Below, piece by piece: positions 47,236-55,979 of a stretch of DNA of 64,000 nt. This stretch comes from Geitlerinema sp. S16 (lineage in GTDB: Bacteria > Cyanobacteriota > Cyanobacteriia > Cyanobacteriales > Geitlerinemataceae), in contig JAABST010000017.1 of NCBI GenBank assembly GCA_011390275.1, forward strand, positions 21,668 to 85,667. The letters run 5' to 3'. Position 1 is the stretch's first letter. Every line of letters starts with the position of its first letter. The notes below the pieces were generated by a model. It saw only the letters and a list, made by a program, of their open reading frames with translations. It was not told where the DNA came from and ran no database searches. A program made the position numbers and the translations under genes.

Positions 47236-47269
47236 CCCCAAACATCGTATTGCATATGTTTGGGGTTTT
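47236..47269 (+). terminator. Rho-independent terminator after petC
   Basis: CCCCAAACA (47236-47244) and TGTTTGGGG (47257-47265) are perfect 9-base arms with a 12-base loop, followed by TTTTC. Confidence 0.85.
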
Positions 47270-47371
47270 CTCCACGTTACACCGTTAGAATTTGATCACT
47301 AGATTCGGTGCAACCTTTGCGAAGCAAATAGCGCGGTCACTGATCGAATGGCGCTCTAACACTTCCCAAAG

Positions 47372-47501
47372 CTAGGGGGTGTCATCAATTAAGCGTAGAA
47401 CCCTTATCGGGCAAGCTGTTGAACGCCCGACCCAACAAAAAACTAGGGGCTGTAACCCTTGCTGGGTAAGCGCTAGAAACTTAATTGATGACAGCCCCTA
47501 G
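47372..47501. mobile_element. MITE-like element copy 2 inside a larger inverted repeat
   Basis: The 57-base element recurs here reversed (47444-47500; 54 of 57 identical to 24320-24376). Its outer end pairs with an extra arm at 47372-47393, giving 22-base ends with one mismatch across a 130-base unit. This looks like two nested or tandem insertions, one decayed. No transposase is nearby. Confidence 0.8.
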
Positions 47502-47562
47502 ATATTGCTCGCCATTGTGCCGATCGCCCCCCAACCCTCCATTCACCCAACGAACATCAATC

Positions 47563-48048
47563 GTGATCTCACGTCGCCAACTACTTCGCCAATCCCTCGC
47601 CCTCGGTGTACTCCCGATCGCCGCTGTCGGTGGTAGCCGCTTCAATTTGGCGAATTTATCCCAAGCTACGACCACGACTAAGCCCAGCCTGGATGTGTTT
47701 CGCCGTGCGAGCTGTGGCTGCTGTGGCGATTGGGTGCAGCATATGCAAGAGGCGGGATTTACGGTCAATGAAACTGTGACGGAGGAACTTGACGCGATTA
47801 AGCAGCAGTATGGGGTTACGGAGGAGCTGGCCTCGTGCCATACCGCGATCGCTGATGGCTACGTGATCGAGGGTCATGTTCCGGCGGAAGATGTGCAGCG
47901 CTTACTCGCGGAGAAGCCCGACGTGACGGGAATTGCAGCTCCGGGAATGCCGATCGGCTCACCGGGAATGGAAATGGGCGATGAGCGCGAACCCTATGCG
48001 GTGTTGAGCTTTAAGGGTGAGACGATCGCCCTGTTTGCCGAACATTAA
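47563..48048 (+). CDS. DUF411 family metal-binding-type exported protein
   Basis: From the GTG chosen (VISRRQLLRQSLALGV) the protein has a twin-arginine-like signal peptide, which argues for this start over the ATG at 47485. The mature part has the DUF411 pattern: LDVFRRASCGCCGDWVQHMQ (CxCC), then ASCHTAIADGYVIEGHVP and a Pro/Gly/Met-rich GMPIGSPGMEMGDEREPYAV. Cys, His and Met content suggests copper or another soft metal. Periplasmic. It is encoded after a Rieske protein but separated by a terminator and the MITE-like element, so it probably has its own promoter. Confidence 0.85.
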   Translation: MISRRQLLRQSLALGVLPIAAVGGSRFNLANLSQATTTTKPSLDVFRRASCGCCGDWVQHMQEAGFTVNETVTEELDAIKQQYGVTEELASCHTAIADGYVIEGHVPAEDVQRLLAEKPDVTGIAAPGMPIGSPGMEMGDEREPYAVLSFKGETIALFAEH

Positions 48049-48078
48049 TCAGGACTTCGGCGAGAGGTGCAAAGACGT

Positions 48079-48792
48079 TCAATTTTGCTCAACATCTTCC
48101 TTCCAGCGCTTGAGTGGGATGCAGTCGAGATCGAGTTGATCGAAGACCCGCGCGACGACAAAATCGACAAGATCCTCGATCGTCTGCGGCTGGTGATACC
48201 AGGCCGGAATCGCCGGAACAATCCGCGCCCCCGCCTCCGCTAGCGCCGTCAGGTTACGCAAATGCACCAAACTAAACGGCGTCTCGCGTGGCACAACCAC
48301 CAGCGATCGCCCCTCCTTGAGCTGCACATCTGCCGCCCGTTCGAGCAAATCCGAACTGAGACCGTTCGCGAGCTTGCCCACCGTACTCATGCTGCACGGC
48401 ATCACGATCATGCCCCGAGTCCGAAACGAACCGCTGGCAATATTCGCGCCCACGTCGCCCGCCGGATGGCAGCGCAGCCGCCCCGCTGTGGGAACACCCG
48501 CCTGCGATCGCCAAAACTCGGCTTGCTTAGTCGGGTCGGTCGGCATCGTGATTTGATTTTCCGCATTCCAAACCATCGCCGCCGATCGCGACGCTACCAA
48601 TTCGATCGCCTCGTCCGCCTCTAGCAGATATTTCACCGCGCGGACGGCATAAATCAACCCCGATGCACCGGTCACGCCGAGGACGATCGGGCGCGATCGG
48701 GGAGTGTTCGTCGACATGGTGGTCGGTTCGGCGGTCGGTGTCGTCGGACGCAAATCGGAGTTCGTCACAGCATCATTTGCGCGGGGCGTCAT
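48079..48792 (-). CDS. ubiX: Flavin prenyltransferase UbiX
   Basis: UbiX makes prenylated FMN for UbiD-type decarboxylases; in cyanobacteria it serves plastoquinone synthesis. Motifs present are LGVTGASGLIYAVRAVKYL (FMN phosphate), MIVMPCSMSTVGKLANGL, LLERAADVQLKEGRSLVVVP and RETPFSLVHLRNL. The family core starts about 10 residues after a Met at residue 26, so 48717 is an alternative start; the first 25 residues are polar and Thr/Pro-rich. The downstream neighbour DUF411 is convergent, and the RNB gene lies upstream of it on the same strand 38 bases away. Confidence 0.93.
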   Translation of the reverse strand: MTPRANDAVTNSDLRPTTPTAEPTTMSTNTPRSRPIVLGVTGASGLIYAVRAVKYLLEADEAIELVASRSAAMVWNAENQITMPTDPTKQAEFWRSQAGVPTAGRLRCHPAGDVGANIASGSFRTRGMIVMPCSMSTVGKLANGLSSDLLERAADVQLKEGRSLVVVPRETPFSLVHLRNLTALAEAGARIVPAIPAWYHQPQTIEDLVDFVVARVFDQLDLDCIPLKRWKEDVEQN

Positions 48793-48830
48793 AGTCTCGT
48801 GAGTCGCTTAGGAGGCGGATGGATATGGAT

Positions 48831-51170
48831 CTATTCGTCCATCATTTCGTCGAGCCGATCGTCGGAATTGTAGGACTGATCGGCTTCGGAATCGTGGGGG
48901 GAATGCACCGGGGCGAGGTCGATTTGCTGGCGATAATAATCCACGCTTTTGACCTGTACATCCACACGACCGCCAAGACCGTATTGTTTGCGGCTTTTGC
49001 GACCGACTAGGGTTTGCTGGCGCGATCGATATTCATACCAATCGTCTTTTAACGACGATACGTGTACCAATCCTTCGAGACGACTCGGCGCGGGGCCATC
49101 CTTACCCGATTCGATTTCCACAAAGAAGCCGTAGGACTGCACGCCTGTAATCAAACCGGTGAAAATCTCGCCCGTCCGTTCCTTCATCATGCCCGCTTTT
49201 TGCAGGCCGCTGAGGTCGCTTTCGGCTTCATGGGCTAGGTTTTCGCGCTCCGTCATCGGGATCGCTAGCAGGTTCACCAAATGCTCAAACTCGCTATGGA
49301 TTTCCGGTGGCAGCACGTTCCAGTTAATTTTGCCCTGACAGGAGGAGTGACGAAGATTGACGCCCTCCTTGGTGCGGGTGGTGCGACGATCGCGCCCGTG
49401 GTCAAAGACGGCGTGGAGAAAATACTGCGTCAGCATGTCGGAATAGCGCTGAAGCGGCGACGAGGCATGAATGTAACCTTCATCGAGAGCCAAACCGAAG
49501 TGCTGACTGACTTCGGGGCTGTAATGGGTTGGCTTGAGGATGGCTTCGAGCAAATAGGAGAGGATTTTCTCGTGTTCCGATTCGGCAAAGCGATCGGTAA
49601 ACGTCTTGAAGTCACTCGGGTAAACCTCTTCCTCGTCTTCTAGGGCTAGCTCGATGTCCATATTGGCGACGAGCTTGATCGCTTCGATCGCATCGGACGG
49701 ATCAACCGCAGGCTGAACCGAGTGCAACACCGGAAGTCCCAGAGCATTCAGGTGTTCGCCGACACTTTGATTCACCAGTAAGACAATCTCGCTGATCATC
49801 GTTTGCGCCGCCGATAGCGGCGAGGTGACCATCGCGCCGAGCTGGGTTTCGTCATCAAAGTGGGCGTGGATTTCCGGCAGAGCTAGATCAAAGGAGCCGC
49901 GTTCGTAGCGCTGATCGCGTAGAGCATTGGTGATCGACCACAGCACGCTGATCGTCTCCGCAATCCAAATCGGCTGTCCTTTGAGCTGTCCTTTAGGATT
50001 GGCGACCACTTCGCCTTTTTTCTCCGTAAAGAACACTTCAGCAGACTCGTAGGTCAGGCTGGTATCGACCCGAATCACCGTCGGCTGAATTTCATAATCG
50101 AGTACGTCGCCGTTGGTATCGATCGCAAACACCAGCGAAATCGCGAGGCGATCGCTCCCCGGCGTCAGGTTCAGCGCCTGGATGACCGGCTCGGGCAGCA
50201 TCGGAATGACCAAATCACCGAGGAAAATTGCCGTGCCGCGCCGTTGGGCTTCGCGATCGATCGTCGATTCCTGGGGAATATAAGCCGCCACGTCGGCGAG
50301 GTGAACGGCGAGCTGCCATTGACCGGCGACATCGCCCGGAGTCAGGCTAAAGGCGCGATCGACACTCACCGCTGGTTTGTCCGGCGTGGGATCGGTGGGG
50401 CTGAGGGTGAAGGTCGGGAGTTGACGCAGATCGAGGCGATTGGCGATGTCCACCTGAGCGAGCCGATCGCCCATCTGACTCAGAGCGCGTTCAACTTTGG
50501 CCGAAAACTTGCGCGGGAGATCGTGTTTGCAGCAAACGATGTCGATATCGTTGGCGGTTTCCGCGTCGCTGCCCAGGACTTGCGCCACATCGCCCAGGGG
50601 CGGATTCGCACCGAGGGGATAGCGTTTGACTTCAACGTGAACGAGGTAGTCCAGAATGTCTTTGAAGTTGGGCTGGTCTTCAAGTTCAATTTCAAACAGC
50701 AGGCGATCGTCGAGCGGTACGGCGCGATAGCCATCGTCCGGCACTTCTTTGATCCGTGCCAGCACTGACGGGTTGGCTCGCTCCAAAATCAGCTTGACCT
50801 CTCCCTCGGGCGATCGGCGGCGACTCCCCTCTTTGATCACCTTCACTAAAACCCGATCGCCGTTCCAGGCATGGCTCAGATACGACTCCCGCACGTAGAT
50901 ATCATCGGCGCCTTCTTCGTCCTGAATCGCAAAGCAAAAGCCTTTGCTCGAACAGCGCAGCCGCGCCTCGACCCACTCCTCCGGATCATTACGGCGATAG
51001 CGTCCCCGATCTTTCGAGACTAGCCCCAACTTTTCTAGGGCATCGAGGGCAATTTGTAGCTTTTGTAGCTCGGCTTCTTCTTCACATTCGAGCTTTTTTT
51101 CCAACGCCTTGGGCGCGATCGATTTGTCATCGGGGAAGCTAGATAGCAGGGTCGCAATCGAGAATTCCAT
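48831..51170 (-). CDS. RNB-domain protein (RNase II/R family), catalytic cluster not evident
   Basis: A 779-residue protein with the RNase II/R plan: N-terminal winged helix and cold-shock-like region (1-200), RNB domain (about 235-620) and a C-terminal S1 domain (GEIFTGLITGVQSYGFFVEI). The RNB part keeps WQLAVHLADVAAYIPQES, REAQRRGTAIFLGDLVIPML, GSDRLAISLVFAID and the ASSPLQRYSDMLTQYF motif. The segment that normally carries the metal-binding aspartates (DxxxxxDxDDA) instead reads as a divergent 30-residue stretch near residues 255-285 (TLSPTDPTPDKPAVSVDRAF). It could be a degenerate homologue that binds RNA without cutting, or use a shifted cluster. It is probably co-transcribed with ubiX. 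Confidence 0.88.
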   Translation of the reverse strand: MEFSIATLLSSFPDDKSIAPKALEKKLECEEEAELQKLQIALDALEKLGLVSKDRGRYRRNDPEEWVEARLRCSSKGFCFAIQDEEGADDIYVRESYLSHAWNGDRVLVKVIKEGSRRRSPEGEVKLILERANPSVLARIKEVPDDGYRAVPLDDRLLFEIELEDQPNFKDILDYLVHVEVKRYPLGANPPLGDVAQVLGSDAETANDIDIVCCKHDLPRKFSAKVERALSQMGDRLAQVDIANRLDLRQLPTFTLSPTDPTPDKPAVSVDRAFSLTPGDVAGQWQLAVHLADVAAYIPQESTIDREAQRRGTAIFLGDLVIPMLPEPVIQALNLTPGSDRLAISLVFAIDTNGDVLDYEIQPTVIRVDTSLTYESAEVFFTEKKGEVVANPKGQLKGQPIWIAETISVLWSITNALRDQRYERGSFDLALPEIHAHFDDETQLGAMVTSPLSAAQTMISEIVLLVNQSVGEHLNALGLPVLHSVQPAVDPSDAIEAIKLVANMDIELALEDEEEVYPSDFKTFTDRFAESEHEKILSYLLEAILKPTHYSPEVSQHFGLALDEGYIHASSPLQRYSDMLTQYFLHAVFDHGRDRRTTRTKEGVNLRHSSCQGKINWNVLPPEIHSEFEHLVNLLAIPMTERENLAHEAESDLSGLQKAGMMKERTGEIFTGLITGVQSYGFFVEIESGKDGPAPSRLEGLVHVSSLKDDWYEYRSRQQTLVGRKSRKQYGLGGRVDVQVKSVDYYRQQIDLAPVHSPHDSEADQSYNSDDRLDEMMDE

Positions 51171-51630
51171 GGGGGTCGATCCTTAGTCTGTCTCAGGTAG
51201 GTATGGTCGGGTGCTGCGATCGAGCCTGACTAGCGGCCAAGGGTGAAGCGGCGGCGATCGTCAAACTCGATGCATGGCCACAGTTCCTCGCTTTCATCCC
51301 AAGTCAGACTTGTATCGAACGGATGAGGTGAGCAACCTTGTTCGGGTTCGTGGCGGCACGGGTGTAATAGTTCGGTTTTGGCTCGATCGGGCCTTAATTA
51401 CACGCTGTTTACCATTCTATGTTTATGACGGACATTTTCTTGGCGGAATTTTTTCCAATCACACACAAGCACGCAAATTACAGGCAAATTGCAGGCCAAT
51501 TGCAGGCCAATTCAGACCAATTCAATTCAATCTAGCTCTAACGTTCGGGTTCAAATGACGTTCAGATGATGTTCAGATGACACTGACCTCGGCGAGGTCG
51601 CAAACCTTAGTCTGCGAACCGGTGAGCCTG
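51171..51630. other. Gap with 11-bp repeats
   Basis: These 460 bases separate the TPR gene and the RNB gene, both on the minus strand. They hold degenerate 11-base repeats of GCAGGCCAATT (about 51480-51525) and paired ATGACGTTCAGATGATGTTC words near 51555-51577. No gene is supported. Confidence 0.45.
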
Positions 51631-53382
51631 TTAACCCAAATTCAGCGACGAGAACGCCTTGCGCCGATCGCTATGCTTGAGACTCGGATCAATCTGCTCG
51701 GCGATCGCAAAGGACTGTCGTGCTTCCTGAGGACGATTCAGCCGTTCGAGTACCGCACAGCGCTGGAGCCAGCCTTCGCTACTCGTCGCCTGAAGCTGCA
51801 CAATGCGATCATAATTGGCGAGCGCTTCCTCATGCCGTCGTAGCTTACAGAGCAAAGCACCCCGTGCAAACCAGAGATCGAGATTGTCCGGCCATAGGGT
51901 CAGGGCGCGATCGTATCCCAACAGCGCCTCGTCATACCGTTCAAATCGTTCAAGCAAGGTGCAGCGATCGCGATGGCCGTCAAGCTGAGTAATGTCGTTA
52001 TCGAGACCGAGATCGTAGGCGGCGATCGCGTCGTCTGATCGATTCAACGCTGCCAGAGCCGCACCACGGGCAAATTCAGCGCTGGCCGTGGTGACTCGAT
52101 CGCGATCGCGACTGAGATGAATCGCTTTGTCGTAGGACGTGATCGCGGCGTCGTAGCGCTTTACCGAGGCCAGCGCTCGCCCGCGCTCAATCCAGGCGTC
52201 GGCGTTATCAGGTTGAATTTGCAGCGCATTATCAAAGGCGATCGTCGCATCGTCGTAGCGCTCTAACCGCAGTAACAACCGCCCCCGCTCCAACCAACTC
52301 GGCGCAAAATCTGGATCGAGGTGCGTTGATCGATTAAAGGCATCGAGCGCCATATTTTCCTGTTTGGCGTCCAGCGCGACCAAGCCCTTGCCATACCAGG
52401 CCGCCGCCGAACGCTCATCGATCGCGATCGCCCGATCAAAACACGCCCGCGCCGAGGTTGGTTCCGGCGATCGTAAGGCCATCCCCTTGGCGATCCAGGC
52501 GTCGATATTGTCGGGCTGGTGTTGCAGCAGGCGATCGTAACTGGCGAGAGCGTCTGACGTGCGCTGGAGTCGTTCGAGGATGAAGCCACGATCGAGGATG
52601 GCATCTGGGCGATCAGGGGTGAGAACGAGCAAGCGATCGTAGGCCACGAGAGCATTCTGAAAATCACCGGCATGGCGACAGGCGCGAGCGTAGCGTTCCC
52701 AGAGGTCGGCATGGTCGGGCGCGATCGCGATCGAGGCAGCATAGGTTTTCGCGGCCTCGGCATCACGGCCACAGGCGGTAAACGCCGATCCACAGCGTAA
52801 ATGCAGATCCAAATCCGTCGGGCGCAGAACCAGGGCATTCTGATAGGCCAAGGCCGCATCCAGAAAGCGATTGAGTCGCTCCAGGCTGCGGGCGAGATAA
52901 ATCCACACCTCAGGCCGATCGCGATCGCATTCCCCCGCTCGTTCCAAACTATTGGCTGCTTCGTCAAACCGTTCGCGCTCATACAGCAGTCGCCCGCGCA
53001 GCAACCAGCCCCACACGTCATCATCTCGAATCGCGATCGCCTGATCATAGGAGTCGATCGCCTCGCTGTAGCGTTCGAGTTTCGCCAATGCCTGCCCGCG
53101 CCGCAGCAGGGCTGGACGCAGATTGGGATCGAGATCGAGGGCGATATCGTAGGACTCGACGGCGCGATCGTACTGCCGCGCTCGATACCAGCGGTTGCCG
53201 CGCCCAAATTCGGGAGACAAACCCAGCCACTGGGATGATGTTTTAAGCAGCCAGCGCTTGAGGCCGTGGTCGTCGGAATAGCTAGAGGAGGTGGGTTCCA
53301 CGATCAAGATTGCAGTGGGAAAAATAAAGACAGCGGAGCGGCGGACGGTGCAGTTCGGTTTGCGCGATCGCCAACGGCACAC
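51631..53382 (-). CDS. Long tetratricopeptide repeat protein
   Basis: About fourteen to fifteen consecutive 34-residue TPR units cover residues 60-570, each with a W/Y-x-x-G-x-x-L and A-x-x-x-Y/F-x-x-A pattern. Examples are RQYDRAVESYDIALDLDPNL, LERYSEAIDSYDQAIAIRDD and RYDDATIAFDNALQIQPDNA. Such solenoids scaffold protein complexes. No enzyme or signal domain is attached. The first 27 residues lack TPR character, and a GTG at 53301 (VEPTSSSYSDDHG) could be the true start. It is a single gene; the partner is unknown. Confidence 0.85.
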   Translation of the reverse strand: MCRWRSRKPNCTVRRSAVFIFPTAILIVEPTSSSYSDDHGLKRWLLKTSSQWLGLSPEFGRGNRWYRARQYDRAVESYDIALDLDPNLRPALLRRGQALAKLERYSEAIDSYDQAIAIRDDDVWGWLLRGRLLYERERFDEAANSLERAGECDRDRPEVWIYLARSLERLNRFLDAALAYQNALVLRPTDLDLHLRCGSAFTACGRDAEAAKTYAASIAIAPDHADLWERYARACRHAGDFQNALVAYDRLLVLTPDRPDAILDRGFILERLQRTSDALASYDRLLQHQPDNIDAWIAKGMALRSPEPTSARACFDRAIAIDERSAAAWYGKGLVALDAKQENMALDAFNRSTHLDPDFAPSWLERGRLLLRLERYDDATIAFDNALQIQPDNADAWIERGRALASVKRYDAAITSYDKAIHLSRDRDRVTTASAEFARGAALAALNRSDDAIAAYDLGLDNDITQLDGHRDRCTLLERFERYDEALLGYDRALTLWPDNLDLWFARGALLCKLRRHEEALANYDRIVQLQATSSEGWLQRCAVLERLNRPQEARQSFAIAEQIDPSLKHSDRRKAFSSLNLG

Positions 53383-53764
53383 TACGAAGCAACTACGAAG
53401 CGAACACAGTGCAAACTACGGTGCAAACTTAAATGCACGACCATTCTTACAGACACTTTACGGGGCGAGACGCGAGAATTTTCGATTTATTCCAAGATCC
53501 ATGATGAACCGCTGAATAGACGGCTCTATTTTTCACCGATTTGACGCGGATATGAGCGTTACGCGATCGTTCCGTCAGGGGCAAGGCGATCGCGAGATCT
53601 GGCAAATGTTTCAAAATGTAAATAGGGGTGGTGGGTTACACCCCGCATGACTTATTCTAAGTTCAGTAGATGCACCCTGATGGCAACGCCTAGAGCTTTA
53701 TGTTCGGGCGTTTTTTTTGCTTATTTTTGGCCGAAAGTGATCGTCAATCAGCGGTCACGACCCA
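53383..53764. other. Intergenic region, nothing recognised
   Basis: These 382 bases separate two minus-strand genes. There is a short direct repeat (ACGAAGCAACTACGAAGCGA, near 53384-53403) but no hairpin or gene that I can support. The promoter of the TPR gene should lie near its left end. Confidence 0.4.
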
Positions 53765-54937
53765 TCACGTGCCAATCAAGCGAAACCCCGAATCGGCGAT
53801 CGCCCGCTCAAAAATGGCCGTCGAAACACTTTCCTCCACTGTCCACACTCCAGGCGTCCCAATCTCCCCCGTCAACACCGCCGCCGCCACACTGCCCGCC
53901 CCAATCCCCGCCGCCCGCGCCGTATCGTCATGGCACAGCGTCGCCTCTGCTATCACTGGTAACCCCGAGGGATCACCCAAACTACCACCACCCGCCACCA
54001 CTCGCGCTCGCATCGCCACCCCGACCCCACTCCACCGATCGCTCACCTGAGTCATCCCGAAACTAACTCGCGACAGAAACTCGATCGCGGTCGGATTTTG
54101 CAACAGGGACGCCGGACAAAACCGGGCAACCGCTGCCGTTAAATAGTTGTAAAAATCAGGAGCCGAGCCGAATTTTGTCGTGACGCTGCGGGCGTTGAAG
54201 TGACGCGCGAGAGTCAGGGTTTCGGGAACGTCGAACCAGTAGGTGCCGATCGTGCCAAACGGTGGAGGAAAGGCGATCGATTCGCGATCGCTGTAGGGCG
54301 CGACGGTGCGCCATTCGCCGTTAAGCTTGGCCTCGAAGGCGTGCTGTAGGGCTAAGAAAGTCGTACGCATGACCGTGACGCCAGCGCCGCCGGAGCCGGA
54401 AACGGCGTAATTGAGGGCGATCGAGTCCAGTTCGATCCCCGGCTGTGTCTGCTGCTCGACTCGCTCGACGCAATATTTAACCAAACTATTCGAGAGGCCG
54501 GGAAAAACGCCGGTGTTGACGATCGCGGCGATCCCCGCCGATCGGGCATCGTCGTGTAACGCCAGCATCGCTTCGGTAAAGGCGCGATGGTCGCTGACAT
54601 CGAGATAGTGGGTTTTCGTCGCAATGCAGCGCCGCAAGACGCGATCGTCGCGGTAGGCGAAGGGTCCGGCGGCGTGGATGACGAGATCGGCATTGGCGAT
54701 CGCCGCCATTAAGGCTGCATGATCATTGAGATTCAGCGCGATTATGTTGGGTCGATCGGGGTTGGGATCGGGATTGAGATCGAGATCGAGATGATTGGTG
54801 TGAACCGGCGATCGCTGCGTAATCGTAATGTCACAGGCCAAACCGATCGCGCGACAGCGATCCGCCAGATCCCGCGCGATCGCGCCACCAATTCGACCAC
54901 AACCGCCCAAAATTAACACCCGTTTCATCTTTGACAT
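53765..54937 (-). CDS. Saccharopine dehydrogenase-like NAD(P)-binding protein
   Basis: An N-terminal Rossmann fold (VLILGGCGRIGGAIARDLAD) with HAAGPFAYRDDRVLRRCIAT and THYLDVSDHRAFTEAM places it in the saccharopine dehydrogenase NADP-binding superfamily. The C-terminal half (GGAGVTVMRTTFLALQH, FDVPETLTLARHFN) resembles cyanobacterial homologues of unknown substrate. The start at MSKMKRV has an AGAGG site eight bases upstream; an upstream Met would add ten residues. A repeat loop (DLDLNPDPNPD, about residues 48-58) is encoded by hexamer-like repeats. The physiological reaction is unknown. Confidence 0.8.
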   Translation of the reverse strand: MSKMKRVLILGGCGRIGGAIARDLADRCRAIGLACDITITQRSPVHTNHLDLDLNPDPNPDRPNIIALNLNDHAALMAAIANADLVIHAAGPFAYRDDRVLRRCIATKTHYLDVSDHRAFTEAMLALHDDARSAGIAAIVNTGVFPGLSNSLVKYCVERVEQQTQPGIELDSIALNYAVSGSGGAGVTVMRTTFLALQHAFEAKLNGEWRTVAPYSDRESIAFPPPFGTIGTYWFDVPETLTLARHFNARSVTTKFGSAPDFYNYLTAAVARFCPASLLQNPTAIEFLSRVSFGMTQVSDRWSGVGVAMRARVVAGGGSLGDPSGLPVIAEATLCHDDTARAAGIGAGSVAAAVLTGEIGTPGVWTVEESVSTAIFERAIADSGFRLIGT

Positions 54938-55016
54938 GACCTCTACTGATTCGTTGGTCACATCCAAGTTACGCCTAAATTACGCCATACATTACTTAAA
55001 GCTACGCAAGCTACGA

Positions 55017-55319
55017 TTAAGCATCTTTTGGCCAGAGTAGCCGCAGCCCGATCGTCGCAAAGCCGATCGCGGCGATCCCTTTCAGCAGTTGCGTCGGTAA
55101 CACTTGTGCGACGCCTTCACCGAGAAGCACCCCGACCAAACTCGCGAGCAGTAACGCGCCCGCCGACCCAAAAAAGACCGCCTGGGGAGATTTTGAACTA
55201 CCGCTCAGGGCGATCGCGGCAAGCTGACTTTTATCGCCCAGTTCGGACAAAAACACCGCCACAAAACTCACGCTCACTAAATCCCAATCCATCTCTCGCT
55301 TCCCTTTTTTTCGATTCAA
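55017..55319 (-). CDS. GDT1/TMEM165 (UPF0016) half-size transporter, A
   Basis: UPF0016 proteins are cation/proton exchangers, in cyanobacteria exporting manganese. Full-length members have two copies of an E-x-G-D-K-S/T helix motif; this 100-residue protein has one (VAVFLSELGDKSQLAAIALS) and three helices. It needs a partner copy. A second half-size gene lies 73 bases upstream on the same strand, so the two probably form a heteromeric transporter like the cyanobacterial hemi-exchangers. Thylakoid or plasma membrane. The metal is not proven by the sequence. Confidence 0.88.
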   Translation of the reverse strand: MNRKKGKREMDWDLVSVSFVAVFLSELGDKSQLAAIALSGSSKSPQAVFFGSAGALLLASLVGVLLGEGVAQVLPTQLLKGIAAIGFATIGLRLLWPKDA

Positions 55320-55392
55320 TCCAACTCAAAACGGTTTGAAATAATCCGCCAAAGCTACGGATTACTGTGTCTTATCAGCTATGGCCTATCTT

Positions 55393-55791
55393 CTAGGTCA
55401 TATCGAACATGTCACCGATCAGCAAAACCGAAATCACCATCAGCGCAATACCCGCAGCGGTTTCGATCGCCTCCTCCGAAACCCGATTCGCCAACCACCG
55501 CCCCAGCAACACCCCGAGCAAACTCGTCGTCACCAGCGCCGATCCCGCACCCAAAAACACGACCAGCGGTTTCTGAGACTCCGCCGTCATCAGGAGCGTT
55601 GTGAGCTGAGTTTTATCGCCCATTTCTGCAAACAAAATCGTGAAAAAGGTAGAGGTAAAAACACTCGCAAACGTGGATTTAGTCGCTTTTTTTGCGGTGA
55701 CTGACGCGGGAAGATCGACGGTGACCGAGGGTGACGGCGGTAGCGGGTCGGGCATTTCGGGTGTGACGATCAAGGGGTCGGGGACGGACAT
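55393..55791 (-). CDS. GDT1/TMEM165 (UPF0016) half-size transporter, B
   Basis: The partner of the previous gene. The single motif is FFTILFAEMGDKTQLTTLLM, with further helices through LGAGSALVTTSLLGVLLG and IALMVISVLLIGDMFDM. From the ATG chosen (MSVPDPLIVTP) it has 132 residues, including a Pro-rich cytoplasmic head of about 40. An open frame extends upstream to 55932 without family similarity. The two half-genes are close and same-strand, so co-expression and hetero-oligomer formation are likely. Confidence 0.87.
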   Translation of the reverse strand: MSVPDPLIVTPEMPDPLPPSPSVTVDLPASVTAKKATKSTFASVFTSTFFTILFAEMGDKTQLTTLLMTAESQKPLVVFLGAGSALVTTSLLGVLLGRWLANRVSEEAIETAAGIALMVISVLLIGDMFDMT

Positions 55792-55979
55792 GGAGGGCGA
55801 CCGAAAGAGAAGGAAATCGGGATGAATTATAGAGCGGTGCTGGTTAAGCTTGCCTAGCGATTTGGCGATCGAGACGAACAATAAAAGACGCGCGGCTTCG
55901 CTTAGACAGTATCTCACAAAGGGTTTGCGCACATGTCGGCCAGCCGACCATTTTCGATTGCCAATTTTTGATCACAAGC

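Larger units (their letters stand above)
47149..47562. other. Gap with terminator and nested palindromic elements
   Basis: This 414-base gap holds the petC terminator (47236-47269), the word CCTTTGCGAAGCAAAT (about 47318-47333; its reverse complement is near 34265), and the composite MITE-like structure at 47372-47501. An ATG at 47485 lies inside the element and could extend the next gene, but those residues are not conserved. Confidence 0.5.
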
